DNA from: Olsenella_L kribbiana
GTDB taxonomy: Bacteria > Actinomycetota > Coriobacteriia > Coriobacteriales > Atopobiaceae
Assembly: GCF_036408795.1 (NCBI RefSeq)
Contig: NZ_JAZGJP010000001.1
Span: 1 to 64,000 of the forward strand
Reading direction: 5' to 3'
Length of the DNA: 64,000 nt
The notes under the pieces are model-generated. The model searched no databases, had not been told where the DNA came from, and saw only the letters and a list, made by a program, of their open reading frames with translations. A program made the position numbers and the translations under genes. The first letter of the stretch is position 1; each line of letters begins with the position of its first letter. Shown here piece by piece: positions 33,945 to 42,571 of the stretch.

Positions 33945-35066
33945 CTACTGATTCGATGTAGTCGTGGTCGTTGCAGCCGTCGAAGACGTGGAGCTGTCTG
34001 CTGAGTCGGCTGCTTCGAGTACATAGAGTGTCGTCGAGGAGTCCGCAATTGTGCCGGCATCCCAGCTGTGGGCGGAGGCAGAGGTCGAGGTCGGGTCATA
34101 GAGCGTGACCGAGGTATCGCGGTTGTAGGAGACGAGGAGCGCCCAGTGGGATTCGTCGCCGACGGTACCCGCCTGGAGCTCCACGAGGATAGGCGTGCTG
34201 GCCGTAAGGTTCTCGGCGATATCGTTCTCGGTCGCATCGATCTTCGTGACCTTGAGGCCAAGCGAGGAGGCAGCGGACATGAAGAAGTCTGCGGAGGTGC
34301 CGGAAGCGCCTGTCGCATAGCCGCCATTGATTGCAAGCTGTGCCATATCGGCAGGGGACTTGTCGTTCTTGCCTGTGAGCCCCATGTATGCCATTGCCAG
34401 GCTCGTAGGGCCAGAGCCGGTAAGGCCAAGAGGAAGCGAACCATAGTCCATGAAGGCCCAGTTCGTATCCCAGTCATAGAGCTCAGGATAGGTGCCCTTC
34501 ACGACCGTGCCGGTATAGGCGCTCGTCTCCTTCGAGGCGGTCGGCAGCTGCTGGACGAAGTCGATGGCCGTGGGTTCGCGCAGCGCAAGCTCGATGATGC
34601 GGTCATCGGAGTAGGCGGTCGCGTTTGCCGCGATATCCTTCAGCTTGTCTGCATTGTCGAGGGCGCTCGAAAGCTCCTGCGAAATCTTGTCGTCTGCCCC
34701 GTAGGCGACGCGGGAGTCGACGGGATTCGTCTCGGCCGTCTCCTGCTCCTCCTTCTGGGCATTGCGTGTCGCGACGCAGCTCGAGACGCAGGAGCTGATG
34801 CCGAAGATTGCAAGGAGCGCGACGCAGGCAACGACAATCAGGAGCGCAAGCGAGCGAGGGCTCCTCTTTCCCCGCATGCGCAGACGCCTGACCTGCTGGC
34901 CAGACCGCCCGCTATAGTTCGGGTGATGCAGCGTATAGCCGGTATCATGGCTGCCGACTCCGTTGAGGCTTCTGCTCTGTACGCGCTGGGAGCCGCTGCG
35001 GCCTGAGGGACGGCCTTGGCACCTCGATCCCTGCGTGCGACGATCTCTGTCTCGTGTAGATGACAT
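33945..35066 (-). CDS. Membrane-anchored C39-like peptidase-fold protein, catalytic Cys replaced by Ser
   Basis: 373 residues: a very basic, unstructured cytosolic N-terminus (1-70), one membrane segment (about SLALLIVVACVALLAIFGIS), an extracellular region of mixed helices, then a peptidase C39-like (C39_2) domain from about 195 to 345 and a Ser/Thr-rich end. In this family the active site lies in GCGPTS; here it is TGSGPTSLAMAYMG, with Ser218 in the Cys position. The His and Asp blocks survive as SHWALLVSYN and YDPTS. It may be a binding protein or an altered hydrolase of the cell surface. ATG 35066 follows AAAGGATCGAAGC. Confidence 0.8.
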   Translation of the reverse strand: MSSTRDRDRRTQGSRCQGRPSGRSGSQRVQSRSLNGVGSHDTGYTLHHPNYSGRSGQQVRRLRMRGKRSPRSLALLIVVACVALLAIFGISSCVSSCVATRNAQKEEQETAETNPVDSRVAYGADDKISQELSSALDNADKLKDIAANATAYSDDRIIELALREPTAIDFVQQLPTASKETSAYTGTVVKGTYPELYDWDTNWAFMDYGSLPLGLTGSGPTSLAMAYMGLTGKNDKSPADMAQLAINGGYATGASGTSADFFMSAASSLGLKVTKIDATENDIAENLTASTPILVELQAGTVGDESHWALLVSYNRDTSVTLYDPTSTSASAHSWDAGTIADSSTTLYVLEAADSADSSTSSTAATTTTTSNQ

Positions 35067-35337
35067 GCTTCGATCCTTTATGCCAATATCCGTATCCGGC
35101 CCGGGTCTCCATGAGCCGGCACCTGTTCGTACAATTTCTTATGATAGGCTACCTTGCATGCATATGCAGCAGCGCTTTTGTGAGCGTCTATTCGTAGAGC
35201 CGTATCTACCGTTCAGAACATTGAGGATATTGCGGTACTTGCAGCGCATTAGACTAGTATGATGATTACGAAAGTTGTTATCGACGCTGCATAACTCGTA
35301 AGCAAAATGCAGAATACATGCCAGCGTGGGAGGCATC
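35067..35337. promoter_or_regulatory. Divergent promoter region of the C39-like gene and argR
   Basis: 270 AT-richer bases. Near argR, GCTGCATAACTC (35287-35298) and AATGCAGAATACAT (35306-35319) form loose repeats that could be ARG boxes for autoregulation, but the match to known consensus is weak. No gene seen. Confidence 0.35.
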
Positions 35338-35775
35338 ATGGTGAAAAGACGCAGCAACAGACAGGATGCTGTGCGCGAGATAGTTCGCAGCAAGTCCATC
35401 GGCACGCAGCGTGCTCTCGTGCAGGAGCTCCAGAATGCCGGCTTCACCTGCACCCAGGCCACCGTTTCGAGAGATATCGCAGATATGGGGCTCAGGAAGC
35501 TTCCTGAAGGCATCTATGTTCTCGCAGAGGACCTGCACCTGCAGCGCATGGTCTCAGAGTTCGTGACCGAGATCGAGCGTGCCCACAACCTCGTCGTCGT
35601 GAAGTCGCAGCCGGGGACAGCTCCAGGTGTGGCTGCTGCTATCGACGCGGCGCAGCTGCCTGAGGCCATTGGCTCGGTAGCCGGCAACGATACGGTGCTC
35701 GTGATATCTACGACAGATGAAGACGCACAGAGCTTCGTAGATATCCTGAACAAGCTTCGCTCGCCCCACAAATAG
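35338..35775 (+). CDS. argR: Arginine repressor ArgR
   Basis: 145-residue hexameric repressor. The N-terminal winged helix contains FTCTQATVSRDIADMGLRK (recognition helix), and the C-terminal domain carries the arginine pocket GTAPGVAAAIDAAQ and the oligomerisation strand GNDTVLVISTTDEDA. It binds ARG boxes with arginine as corepressor, controlling arginine synthesis or deiminase genes, none of which are in this window. ATG 35338 with GGGAGG at 35328-35333 is preferred over GTG 35326, which has no ribosome site. Closed by the strong hairpin at 35798. Confidence 0.93.
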   Translation: MVKRRSNRQDAVREIVRSKSIGTQRALVQELQNAGFTCTQATVSRDIADMGLRKLPEGIYVLAEDLHLQRMVSEFVTEIERAHNLVVVKSQPGTAPGVAAAIDAAQLPEAIGSVAGNDTVLVISTTDEDAQSFVDILNKLRSPHK

Positions 35776-35797
35776 GGAAGAGTACAGAGATATATGG

Positions 35798-35836
35798 GAA
35801 GAGCGGGATGGCTTCTGTCATCCCGCTCTTCTTCTC
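35798..35836 (+). terminator. Rho-independent terminator of argR
   Basis: GAAGAGCGGGATG (35798-35810) pairs perfectly with CATCCCGCTCTTC (35819-35831), followed by TTCTC. Confidence 0.87.
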
Positions 35837-35855
35837 AAAAGAGGCAGAGATAGGA

Positions 35856-35881
35856 GAAAGGCTCGCTTGCGCGGGCCTTTC
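35856..35881 (-). terminator. Terminator of the PBP gene
   Basis: Minus strand GAAAGGCCCGC-GCAA-GCGAGCCTTTC, an 11-bp stem with one mismatch-like G-U pair and a 4-base loop, ending TTTCTCC. Lies just past the PBP stop codon. Confidence 0.8.
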
Positions 35882-35885
35882 TGGT

Positions 35886-38096
35886 CTAGCCATTCGTTGA
35901 TGTGGTTCCGCTCGTGCTCTCGCCTGCGGTGCCGGAGTTCGACGTGCCGGACTCCGTGCCCGTTCCGCCATTGCCACCCGTGCCAGAGCCGCCGGTACCG
36001 GAGCCTGCGGAGCTGTTCGTCTCGGTGGACGAGGTCTCCGTCGAGGAAGTCTCGGTCTTCGTCGTAGCCGTCGTGTTCGTCGATGTGGAGCTCGAAGAGT
36101 TGCTCGAGGACGTGCTGGAGCTGCTCGAAGCAGAGGATCTCGAGCCGCTGTTGTAGCCCGAAGAGGTGCCGACGAAGGTCCAGCTCGAATTCGCCTTGTA
36201 GGTAGGTGCTGCAGCCTCCGGGAATTCCTCGCGTGACACGCCTGCAAGCGCGGCGTTCAGGAAGTTCACGAAGATCGGGCAGGAGGTCGTGCCTGGGATA
36301 CCGGCAGCGCCGTGGACCGTGACGCCCTGGCCGTTATCGTTGCGGTAGCCGGTCCAGACAGCGACGGAGAGCTGCGGCGTGAAGCCGACCATCCAGAGGT
36401 CGCGGTTGTTCTCGGTGGTACCGGTCTTGCCAGCAACCGGCTGGTTGATCGTGATCCTGGAGAGCGAGCTTGCGGCGGTGCCGCTCTTCACGACGCCCTC
36501 GAGGACCTGCGTTGCGGCGTAGGTCACGCTCGTGTCGACGACCTGCTCGCCAGAGTCCTCATGCTCGTAGACGGTATTGCCGTTCCTGTCCTCGATCTTC
36601 GTGATTGCGACAGGATCGCGGTGGATGCCGCCGGAAGCGATCGTGGCGTAGGCCTCTGCCATCTGCAGGGGAGGCACGCCCGAAGATCCGAGGGTGATCG
36701 AAGGAACAGCGGACAGGTCGGCATCGATGCCCATCTTCTTGGCCGTCGAGACGATGTTGTCAGCGCCGACGACGAGGGCGACCTGCGCATAGCCGGTGTT
36801 GGAGGAAAGCTCCGTAGCGCGGGCAAGCGTGATGATGCCGTAATTGTTGTTGTAGTAGTTCTCGACACGCCAGGTCGACGTGACCTGAAGCGGGCTCGAG
36901 CAGTTGAGGATGACGGTCGGGCTCATGCCCTGCTCGAGGGCTGTGATGAGCGTGAACGTCTTGAACGAGGAGCCTGGCTGCCTGAGGCCGTAGGCGGCGA
37001 CATTGTACTGGTCCTCGTTGTAGTCGCTGCCGCCGACCATGGCCTTGATGTAGCCGGTCGAAGGATCGATTGCGACCATGGCGGAATCGAGGCTGGAGTC
37101 GCCGATGGAGTTGAGCTGGTTCGCGACAGCCGTCTGGGCCGCTTCCTGCATCGCGGAGTCGAGCGTCGTATAGACCTTGAGGCCGCCCTTGAAGATCGTG
37201 TCGGTATCGAAGTCCTCGGACAGGATGGACTTGATGTAGTCCGTCCAGTACGGATAGGTGCCGCCCTCATCAAGCACGCTTGTGCCCTCGTTGAGCGTCA
37301 GCGGCTCTGCCACCGCCTCGTCATGCTCTTCCTGCGTGATGTCGCCTGCAGAGAGCATGCGGTCGAGAACGGTGTTCCTGCGCTCTGTCGCTGCTTCGGG
37401 GTTCGTGAACGGATCGTAGGCGGAAGGCGACTGCGGGAGGCCGGAGAGCGTCGCTGCCTCGGCAAGCGTCAGGTCGGAAGCATTCTTGTTGAAGTACGTG
37501 ATCGAGGCAGCCTGGATGCCGTATGCGCCATGGCCGTAGTAGATGGTGTTGAGGTACATCATGAGGATCTGGTCCTTCGTGTACATCTTCTCCATCTGGA
37601 TGGCGATATAGGCCTCGCGGACCTTGCGCTTGATCGTGTAGTCGAACTGCTCGTCGGAGAGCACCGTGTTGCGCACGAGCTGCTGCGTGATCGTGGAAGC
37701 GCCCTCGGAGCCGCCGCCGAGCTGCACGACGATGGCGCGGACAATGCCCTGCGGGTCGACGCCGTTATGCTGGTAGAAGCGGACGTCCTCCGTGTCGACC
37801 GTGCCCTTGAGGACATACGGGGACACCTGGTCGATCGTGATGGAGCGGCGGTTCTGCATATAGAACTCTGCTATCACGTTGCCATCCGAGTCATAGACCT
37901 CCGTCGGCTCTGCTGCCAGGTAGGCGTCTGTCGACGTATAGTCCGGCAGGTCCTGGAGCCACGAGTCCACAAGAGAGTTCACCGACATGGTGAGCGCGAT
38001 TGCAAGCATCGCTATGAAGCCGAAGATGCCGACGATCGTGAACGCGACGGCATGGGTCTTGGCATGCTTGTGAGCGCGTCTGGTGCGAATGCCCAT
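35886..38096 (-). CDS. Class A penicillin-binding protein with long Ser/Thr/Gly tail
   Basis: 736-residue bifunctional peptidoglycan synthase, single-pass anchored (about residues 17-40). The glycosyltransferase domain has TEDVRFYQHNGVDPQGI (catalytic Glu), STITQQLVRN and IYYGHGAYGIQAA. The transpeptidase has the nucleophile Ser in RQPGSSFKTF, SSNTGYAQV as the SxN motif, and GKTGTTENNRD. The last 100 residues are almost only Ser, Thr, Gly, Asn and Glu with repeats such as TETSSTETSSTETNSS, a flexible extracellular tail probably spanning or binding the wall. AAAGGGG precedes ATG 38096, and a perfect TATAAT lies on the minus strand at 38123-38128. Alone on the minus strand. Confidence 0.93.
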   Translation of the reverse strand: MGIRTRRAHKHAKTHAVAFTIVGIFGFIAMLAIALTMSVNSLVDSWLQDLPDYTSTDAYLAAEPTEVYDSDGNVIAEFYMQNRRSITIDQVSPYVLKGTVDTEDVRFYQHNGVDPQGIVRAIVVQLGGGSEGASTITQQLVRNTVLSDEQFDYTIKRKVREAYIAIQMEKMYTKDQILMMYLNTIYYGHGAYGIQAASITYFNKNASDLTLAEAATLSGLPQSPSAYDPFTNPEAATERRNTVLDRMLSAGDITQEEHDEAVAEPLTLNEGTSVLDEGGTYPYWTDYIKSILSEDFDTDTIFKGGLKVYTTLDSAMQEAAQTAVANQLNSIGDSSLDSAMVAIDPSTGYIKAMVGGSDYNEDQYNVAAYGLRQPGSSFKTFTLITALEQGMSPTVILNCSSPLQVTSTWRVENYYNNNYGIITLARATELSSNTGYAQVALVVGADNIVSTAKKMGIDADLSAVPSITLGSSGVPPLQMAEAYATIASGGIHRDPVAITKIEDRNGNTVYEHEDSGEQVVDTSVTYAATQVLEGVVKSGTAASSLSRITINQPVAGKTGTTENNRDLWMVGFTPQLSVAVWTGYRNDNGQGVTVHGAAGIPGTTSCPIFVNFLNAALAGVSREEFPEAAAPTYKANSSWTFVGTSSGYNSGSRSSASSSSSTSSSNSSSSTSTNTTATTKTETSSTETSSTETNSSAGSGTGGSGTGGNGGTGTESGTSNSGTAGESTSGTTSTNG

Positions 38097-38371
38097 GAAT
38101 TTCCCCTTTCATAGATACGGACATTATAGAGTCAGGGGAGCCACTCCCGCCAGAATGAAAAGACTTGGCAAGCCGCTCCATGCAATCAATGCTTTTCTGG
38201 AAGATGAGGATTTATAGCGCAAGCAGCTGAAAGGCTGCCCGAAGATGTTCTGTTCGCTCGTGTGGAAGCGGGGGGTTGCGGTGCCGCTCGCTATCTATCT
38301 GCGTTACACTAGCTATTTGACTGAAATGCGGCGATGCGGCCTTTCGGCTCGCGCCTCGAGAAGGAGAACAT

Positions 38372-39589
38372 ATGCTGCCTGTAGACGAACAGCTCAAGGT
38401 CATCACGTCCGGCACGATGCAGATCGTGCCGATGGACGAGCTCAAGAAGAAGCTCGAGCGTGGTGTGCCCCTGAACATCAAGCTCGGCGTCGATCCGACG
38501 AGCCCGGACCTGCACCTCGGACATGCGGTGCCGCTGCGCAAGATGCGCCAGTTCCAGGACCTCGGACACCACGTGACCCTCATCATCGGCAATGGCACGG
38601 CCCTCATCGGCGACCCCTCCGGCCGCGACTCCACCCGTCCTCCTCTCACGGAGGAGCAGGTCGAGGCCAATGCCCAGACCTACGTCGAGCAGGCCATGAA
38701 GATCCTGGACCCCGACAAGACGGAGATCGTGCACAACGGCGACTGGATCAAGCCGATGAACCTCGGCACGATGCTTGGCCTCATGAGCAAGTTCAATGTC
38801 GCCCGCATCCTCGAGCGCGAGGACTTCCACAACCGCTACACGAATGGCCAGTCCATCGCCCTGCATGAGTTCATCTATCCGGTCCTTCAGGCCTACGATT
38901 CCGTGATGGTGAAGGCGGACCTCGAGATGGGCGGAAACGACCAGATCTTCAACCTGCTCGCCGGCCGTGACCTCATGCGCGACATGGGCATGGAGCCGCA
39001 GGTCGCCCTCACGATGCCGCTTCTCGTGGGTCTTGACGGCACGAAGAAGATGTCGAAGTCCTATGGAAACTACGTGGGCCTCACGGACGAGGCAGACGAT
39101 ATGTACGGCAAGCTCATGTCCATCAAGGACGAGCTTGTGCCGATGTACTTCCGTCTCTGCTCCACGCTGCCGGTCTCCGAGGTCGACAAGATCGACGAGG
39201 CCTTCAAGGACGGCACGGCAGACCCGTACCAGATGAAGCGTGCACTCGCCAGAAACATCTGCGACCTCTATCACGGCGAGGGCGCAGGCCAGGCGGCAGA
39301 GGCCGCCTTCGATGCCCAGTTCAAGAGGAATGAGGTGCCTGAAGACATCCCGGAGTTCCCGCTTTCCCTGGCTTCCGTGAACGACGAGGGCAAGGTCTAT
39401 CTTGCAAAGCTCCTCGTCGATGTGAACATCGCGAAGTCCACGGGCGAGGCACGTCGCCTCATCGACGGCGGCTCCGTCAAGATCGACGGCAAGCCCGTCG
39501 CTCCCAAGAGCTACAACGTCGATCCTGCGCTCTTCTCTCAGCCCTGCGTCCTGCAGTCTGGCAAGAAGCGCTGGGCGAGGCTTGCGTAG
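38372..39589 (+). CDS. tyrS: Tyrosyl-tRNA synthetase
   Basis: 405 residues. Charges tRNA-Tyr. Class I motifs HLGH (in DLHLGHAVPL) and KMSKS (in GTKKMSKSYGN) and a C-terminal S4 RNA-binding domain (STGEARRLIDGGSVKIDGKP) are visible; sequence style is that of the TyrRZ group. GAAGGAG before ATG 38372. The 275-base upstream region was checked for a T-box leader; no AGGGTGGNACCGCG-like antiterminator sequence was found. Four bases after its stop the U32 protease begins, so they are co-transcribed. Confidence 0.96.
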   Translation: MLPVDEQLKVITSGTMQIVPMDELKKKLERGVPLNIKLGVDPTSPDLHLGHAVPLRKMRQFQDLGHHVTLIIGNGTALIGDPSGRDSTRPPLTEEQVEANAQTYVEQAMKILDPDKTEIVHNGDWIKPMNLGTMLGLMSKFNVARILEREDFHNRYTNGQSIALHEFIYPVLQAYDSVMVKADLEMGGNDQIFNLLAGRDLMRDMGMEPQVALTMPLLVGLDGTKKMSKSYGNYVGLTDEADDMYGKLMSIKDELVPMYFRLCSTLPVSEVDKIDEAFKDGTADPYQMKRALARNICDLYHGEGAGQAAEAAFDAQFKRNEVPEDIPEFPLSLASVNDEGKVYLAKLLVDVNIAKSTGEARRLIDGGSVKIDGKPVAPKSYNVDPALFSQPCVLQSGKKRWARLA

Positions 39590-39593
39590 GCAC

Positions 39594-42104
39594 ATGCAGA
39601 ACAGGAACAACAAGCGCTCCCTCGAGCTTCTGGCTCCCGCAGGCGGCCCCGAGCCGTTTGCGGCAGCCCTGGCTGCAGGTGCCGATGCCATCTACTGCGG
39701 CTTCGGAAATGACTTCAATGCCCGCCGCAATGCGACGAACTTCGACGACGAGAGCTTTGCCGCCGCCTGCAAGGCAGCGCATCTTGCCGGCGTCCGCGTC
39801 TATGTGACCGTGAACATCGTGATCCGCACAGCTGAGATGCCGAAGGTGCTCTCCGTGATCAGGCGTGCCTGGTGCCTTGGCGCCGATGCCTTCATCATCC
39901 AGGACTGGGGCCTCATGGCAGAGGTCAGGCGCATCTGGCCTGAGATCGAGGTCCATGTCTCGACGCAGGCAAACATCCATGATGCGCGTGCGGTCGCCTG
40001 GATCCGCGAACTGGGCATTGCCCGCGTCACGATCTCGCGCGAGCTCTCCTTGCCTGAGCTTTCCCGCATCGCAGACGAAGGCGTCGAGATCGAGGCCTTC
40101 GGCCATGGCGCGCTCTGCTTCTGCTACTCGGGCGTCTGCATGCTCTCGAGCCTCTCAGGCGGCAGGTCTGCCAACCGCGGCATGTGCGCACAGCCGTGCC
40201 GCCTGCCCTATGACCTCGTCGACGAGGATGGCACGGTCTCGCAGATGAAGGGTGCCGACCGCGCGCTCTGCCCGAAGGACTACTGCACGATCTCCGACCT
40301 GTCCTCCCTCATGGAGGCAGGAGTCGGATCGCTCAAGGTCGAGGGCCGCATGAAGGCTCCCGACTATGTCTATTCCGTCATCTCTTCCTATAGGGCCGAG
40401 CTCGACGATGCGTATGCCGGCGTGAAGCCTTCGACAGAGACCGAGCATGCCCGCATGAGGAGGCTCCTGCGCTCCTTCAACAGGGGCTTTACCGATGCCT
40501 ATCTTCGGGGCGAGTCCGGCAACGAGATGATGAGCTACGAGCGGTCGAACAACCGTGGCGAGCTTGTCGGCGAGGTTGTCTCGTCGAGGCGCCTCGAGGA
40601 TACGCTCGTGCGCCGTGGGGGCGGGAATGGCGGCAGGCGCCGCAACCGCCACGTCACCCAGGCGGAGACCGAGATCGCCCTGGCCGAACCGGTCTTCGAG
40701 GGAGACCTCCTCGAGATCCGTCCGCTCACGGATCCCTCGCAGTTCCTGACAGCGACGGCCGAGCATGACGCGGACGCGCAGGAACGCATCACGGTCAGGA
40801 CGACCCGCCCCATGGAGACGGGCTCTGCCGTGCGTGTCATCCGCTCGAAGCAGGCCATGGAAGAGGCCCAGCGGGCAGCGCACCTCGAATGCGCACGCAA
40901 GCGTCCGGTGAGCGTCTCTGCGAAGGCCAGGATCGGCGAGCCCTTCACGGTCACGATCGAGACCGAAGATGGCGTCTCTGCGACCGCTGAAGGCTTCACG
41001 GTCGAGCCGGCACGCACGAAGGCAGTCACGGAAGAGGACCTGAAGTCGCATGTCCTGCGCATGGGGCAGACGCCTTTCGAGCCCACCTCCTGGACCTGCG
41101 AGATCGATGACGACTGCGGCATGGGCTTCTCCGCCGTGCATGCGGTGCGGCAGGATGCCTGCCATCTCCTCGAAGAGAAGATCCTTGCTCCCTACATCGA
41201 GCGTGAAGAGAAGACAGCTCCTGTTCCTCCTGCGTGGAGGATCAAGGACACGCTCCGCGAGGTCAGGAAGGCCGCCGGAATCCAGGACCCGCTTTCCTGG
41301 AAGGCGCCAGAGCCTGAAATATCGGCGCTCGTGACGACGCCTGAGGCAGCGGAGGCTGCACTTTCTGCCGGCGCCGACATCGTCTATGCAACGCCTGATG
41401 CGCTCTCCCAGGGCACCTGGCCTGAGAGCACGGTGCCGTTCCTCGATGAGGTGTGCCGCGAGATCGACCATGAGAGGCTCGATCCCTTTGTCGTGCCGGG
41501 CAGGCGTGTCGCCTGCGGCAACATGAGCGAGCTCGTGCTGGCACATGAGCGCGGGGCTCTTCCTGAGATCCGCCAGCTCATACCGGTCCACAACGAGTCG
41601 GCGCTTGTCGCGCTCGAAGAGGCAGGGGCAGAAGGCATCTGGCTCTCGCCTGAGCTCACGCTCGAAGAGATCGTGGCGCTTGCGGAGACGACCTCGGTCC
41701 CTCTGGGTCTTTCCGTCTATGGCAGGACGAGGGCGATGACAAGCGAGCACTGCATCCTCCAGGCAGCGGGGAAGTGCATCCATAACTGCGCGAAGTGCCA
41801 GCTCCGCCAGCGCCGCTTCTCGCTGCGCGATATCGACGGAGCGCTTCTGCCGGTGCGCACGGACCTCGAGGGCAGAAGCCATCTCTATGCGTCGCATCCG
41901 CTCGATGCAACGCCGCAGATTCCCGATCTCATGGCAGCAGGCGTCACCCGCTTCATGGCAGATGGGACGCTTCTGACCCCGCAGGAAGTGTCGTTTGCGG
42001 TCGAGCGCGTGAAGCGTGCCGTGGCGGCAGGACGCGAGGACAGGAAGGCAGCTCCGCGCCTCCAGGGTGCGACGTCTGGCCATCTCTTCGTCGGAATCGG
42101 CTGA
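39594..42104 (+). CDS. U32 family peptidase (RlhA/TrhP-like), long form
   Basis: 836 residues. The N-terminal U32 barrel begins with LELLAPAGGPEPFAAALAAG and includes IEAFGHGALCFCYSGVCMLS and RGMCAQPCRLPY, which hold the family's conserved Cys residues, then LKVEGRMKAPDYV. The C-terminal half has a DUF3656-like collagenase-associated domain and further Cys (CIHNCAKCQ). Although called peptidases, several U32 proteins (RlhA, TrhP) hydroxylate C or U in RNA with an iron-sulfur cluster; long forms like this are best matched to RlhA, a 23S rRNA C2501 modifier. ATG 39594 is 4 nt after the tyrS stop; TTG 39582 is an alternative. Confidence 0.88.
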   Translation: MQNRNNKRSLELLAPAGGPEPFAAALAAGADAIYCGFGNDFNARRNATNFDDESFAAACKAAHLAGVRVYVTVNIVIRTAEMPKVLSVIRRAWCLGADAFIIQDWGLMAEVRRIWPEIEVHVSTQANIHDARAVAWIRELGIARVTISRELSLPELSRIADEGVEIEAFGHGALCFCYSGVCMLSSLSGGRSANRGMCAQPCRLPYDLVDEDGTVSQMKGADRALCPKDYCTISDLSSLMEAGVGSLKVEGRMKAPDYVYSVISSYRAELDDAYAGVKPSTETEHARMRRLLRSFNRGFTDAYLRGESGNEMMSYERSNNRGELVGEVVSSRRLEDTLVRRGGGNGGRRRNRHVTQAETEIALAEPVFEGDLLEIRPLTDPSQFLTATAEHDADAQERITVRTTRPMETGSAVRVIRSKQAMEEAQRAAHLECARKRPVSVSAKARIGEPFTVTIETEDGVSATAEGFTVEPARTKAVTEEDLKSHVLRMGQTPFEPTSWTCEIDDDCGMGFSAVHAVRQDACHLLEEKILAPYIEREEKTAPVPPAWRIKDTLREVRKAAGIQDPLSWKAPEPEISALVTTPEAAEAALSAGADIVYATPDALSQGTWPESTVPFLDEVCREIDHERLDPFVVPGRRVACGNMSELVLAHERGALPEIRQLIPVHNESALVALEEAGAEGIWLSPELTLEEIVALAETTSVPLGLSVYGRTRAMTSEHCILQAAGKCIHNCAKCQLRQRRFSLRDIDGALLPVRTDLEGRSHLYASHPLDATPQIPDLMAAGVTRFMADGTLLTPQEVSFAVERVKRAVAAGREDRKAAPRLQGATSGHLFVGIG

Positions 42105-42149
42105 TATACCCTCGGAAGGGTAGCATTTTGTGACACTCTTCCGAAGATG

Positions 42150-42251
42150 TGCAATTGCTAGTTCAATAGGGGTATTATCAGTCCAGCGAAAAACCGACAG
42201 GGGAGAGGGTCCCCAGCGGCGACGAGCCGCGGTGAAAGGAAGCTTAGGATT
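42150..42251 (+). promoter_or_regulatory. Promoter and structured leader of the NifU-like gene
   Basis: TATTAT at 42173-42178 with TGCAAT 17 bases upstream (42150-42155) is a plausible promoter. The roughly 65-nt leader holds two successive small hairpins, GGGG-agagggt-CCCC (42200-42214) and GCGGC-gacga-GCCGC (about 42217-42231), then GGTGAAAGGAAGC ahead of the start. It matches no riboswitch I know; it may be an unknown regulatory RNA or simply a stabilised leader. Confidence 0.4.
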
Positions 42252-42485
42252 ATGGCTGTAGACAAGGAACTTCTGGCTGCGACGATCGACGTGATCCGTC
42301 AGAGCCTTCAGGCAGATGGCGGCGACGTGGAGCTTGTCGATGTGGACGACGACGGCGTTGTCTCCCTCGAGATGCAGGGCGCATGCGCAGGCTGCCCGCT
42401 CTCGAGCTACGACATGTCGATGGGCATCGAGCGCATCCTGAAGGAGCACGTCCCGGGCGTGACCCGCGTGCAGTCGATGATGTAG
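42252..42485 (+). CDS. NifU C-terminal-domain iron-sulfur scaffold protein
   Basis: 77-residue NifU-type (Nfu) domain. The cluster-binding CxxC is in GACAGCPLSSYDMSMGIE, and the preceding DGGDVELVDVDDDGVVSLEM is the canonical core. It assembles or hands over [4Fe-4S] clusters to client proteins; the upstream neighbour (U32 family) is such an iron-sulfur protein in studied cases, which may explain the proximity (inference). Own leader and terminator make it a separate unit. Confidence 0.9.
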   Translation: MAVDKELLAATIDVIRQSLQADGGDVELVDVDDDGVVSLEMQGACAGCPLSSYDMSMGIERILKEHVPGVTRVQSMM

Positions 42486-42506
42486 GATTTCGATAGAAGA
42501 AGTGAG

Positions 42507-42543
42507 AGCAGCAGCCGGAGCGTCCCTTCGGCTGCTGCTTCTT
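42507..42543 (+). terminator. Rho-independent terminator of the NifU-like gene
   Basis: AGCAGCAGCCG (42507-42517) pairs with CGGCTGCTGCT (42529-42539), followed by TCTTG. Confidence 0.8.
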
Positions 42544-42571
42544 GTAAGGCAGAAAGCACCGAGGAGCGCCC

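Noticed and set aside
38097..38371. T-box leader upstream of tyrS
   Set aside because: No antiterminator-type AGGGTGGNACCGCG sequence or specifier loop could be found.
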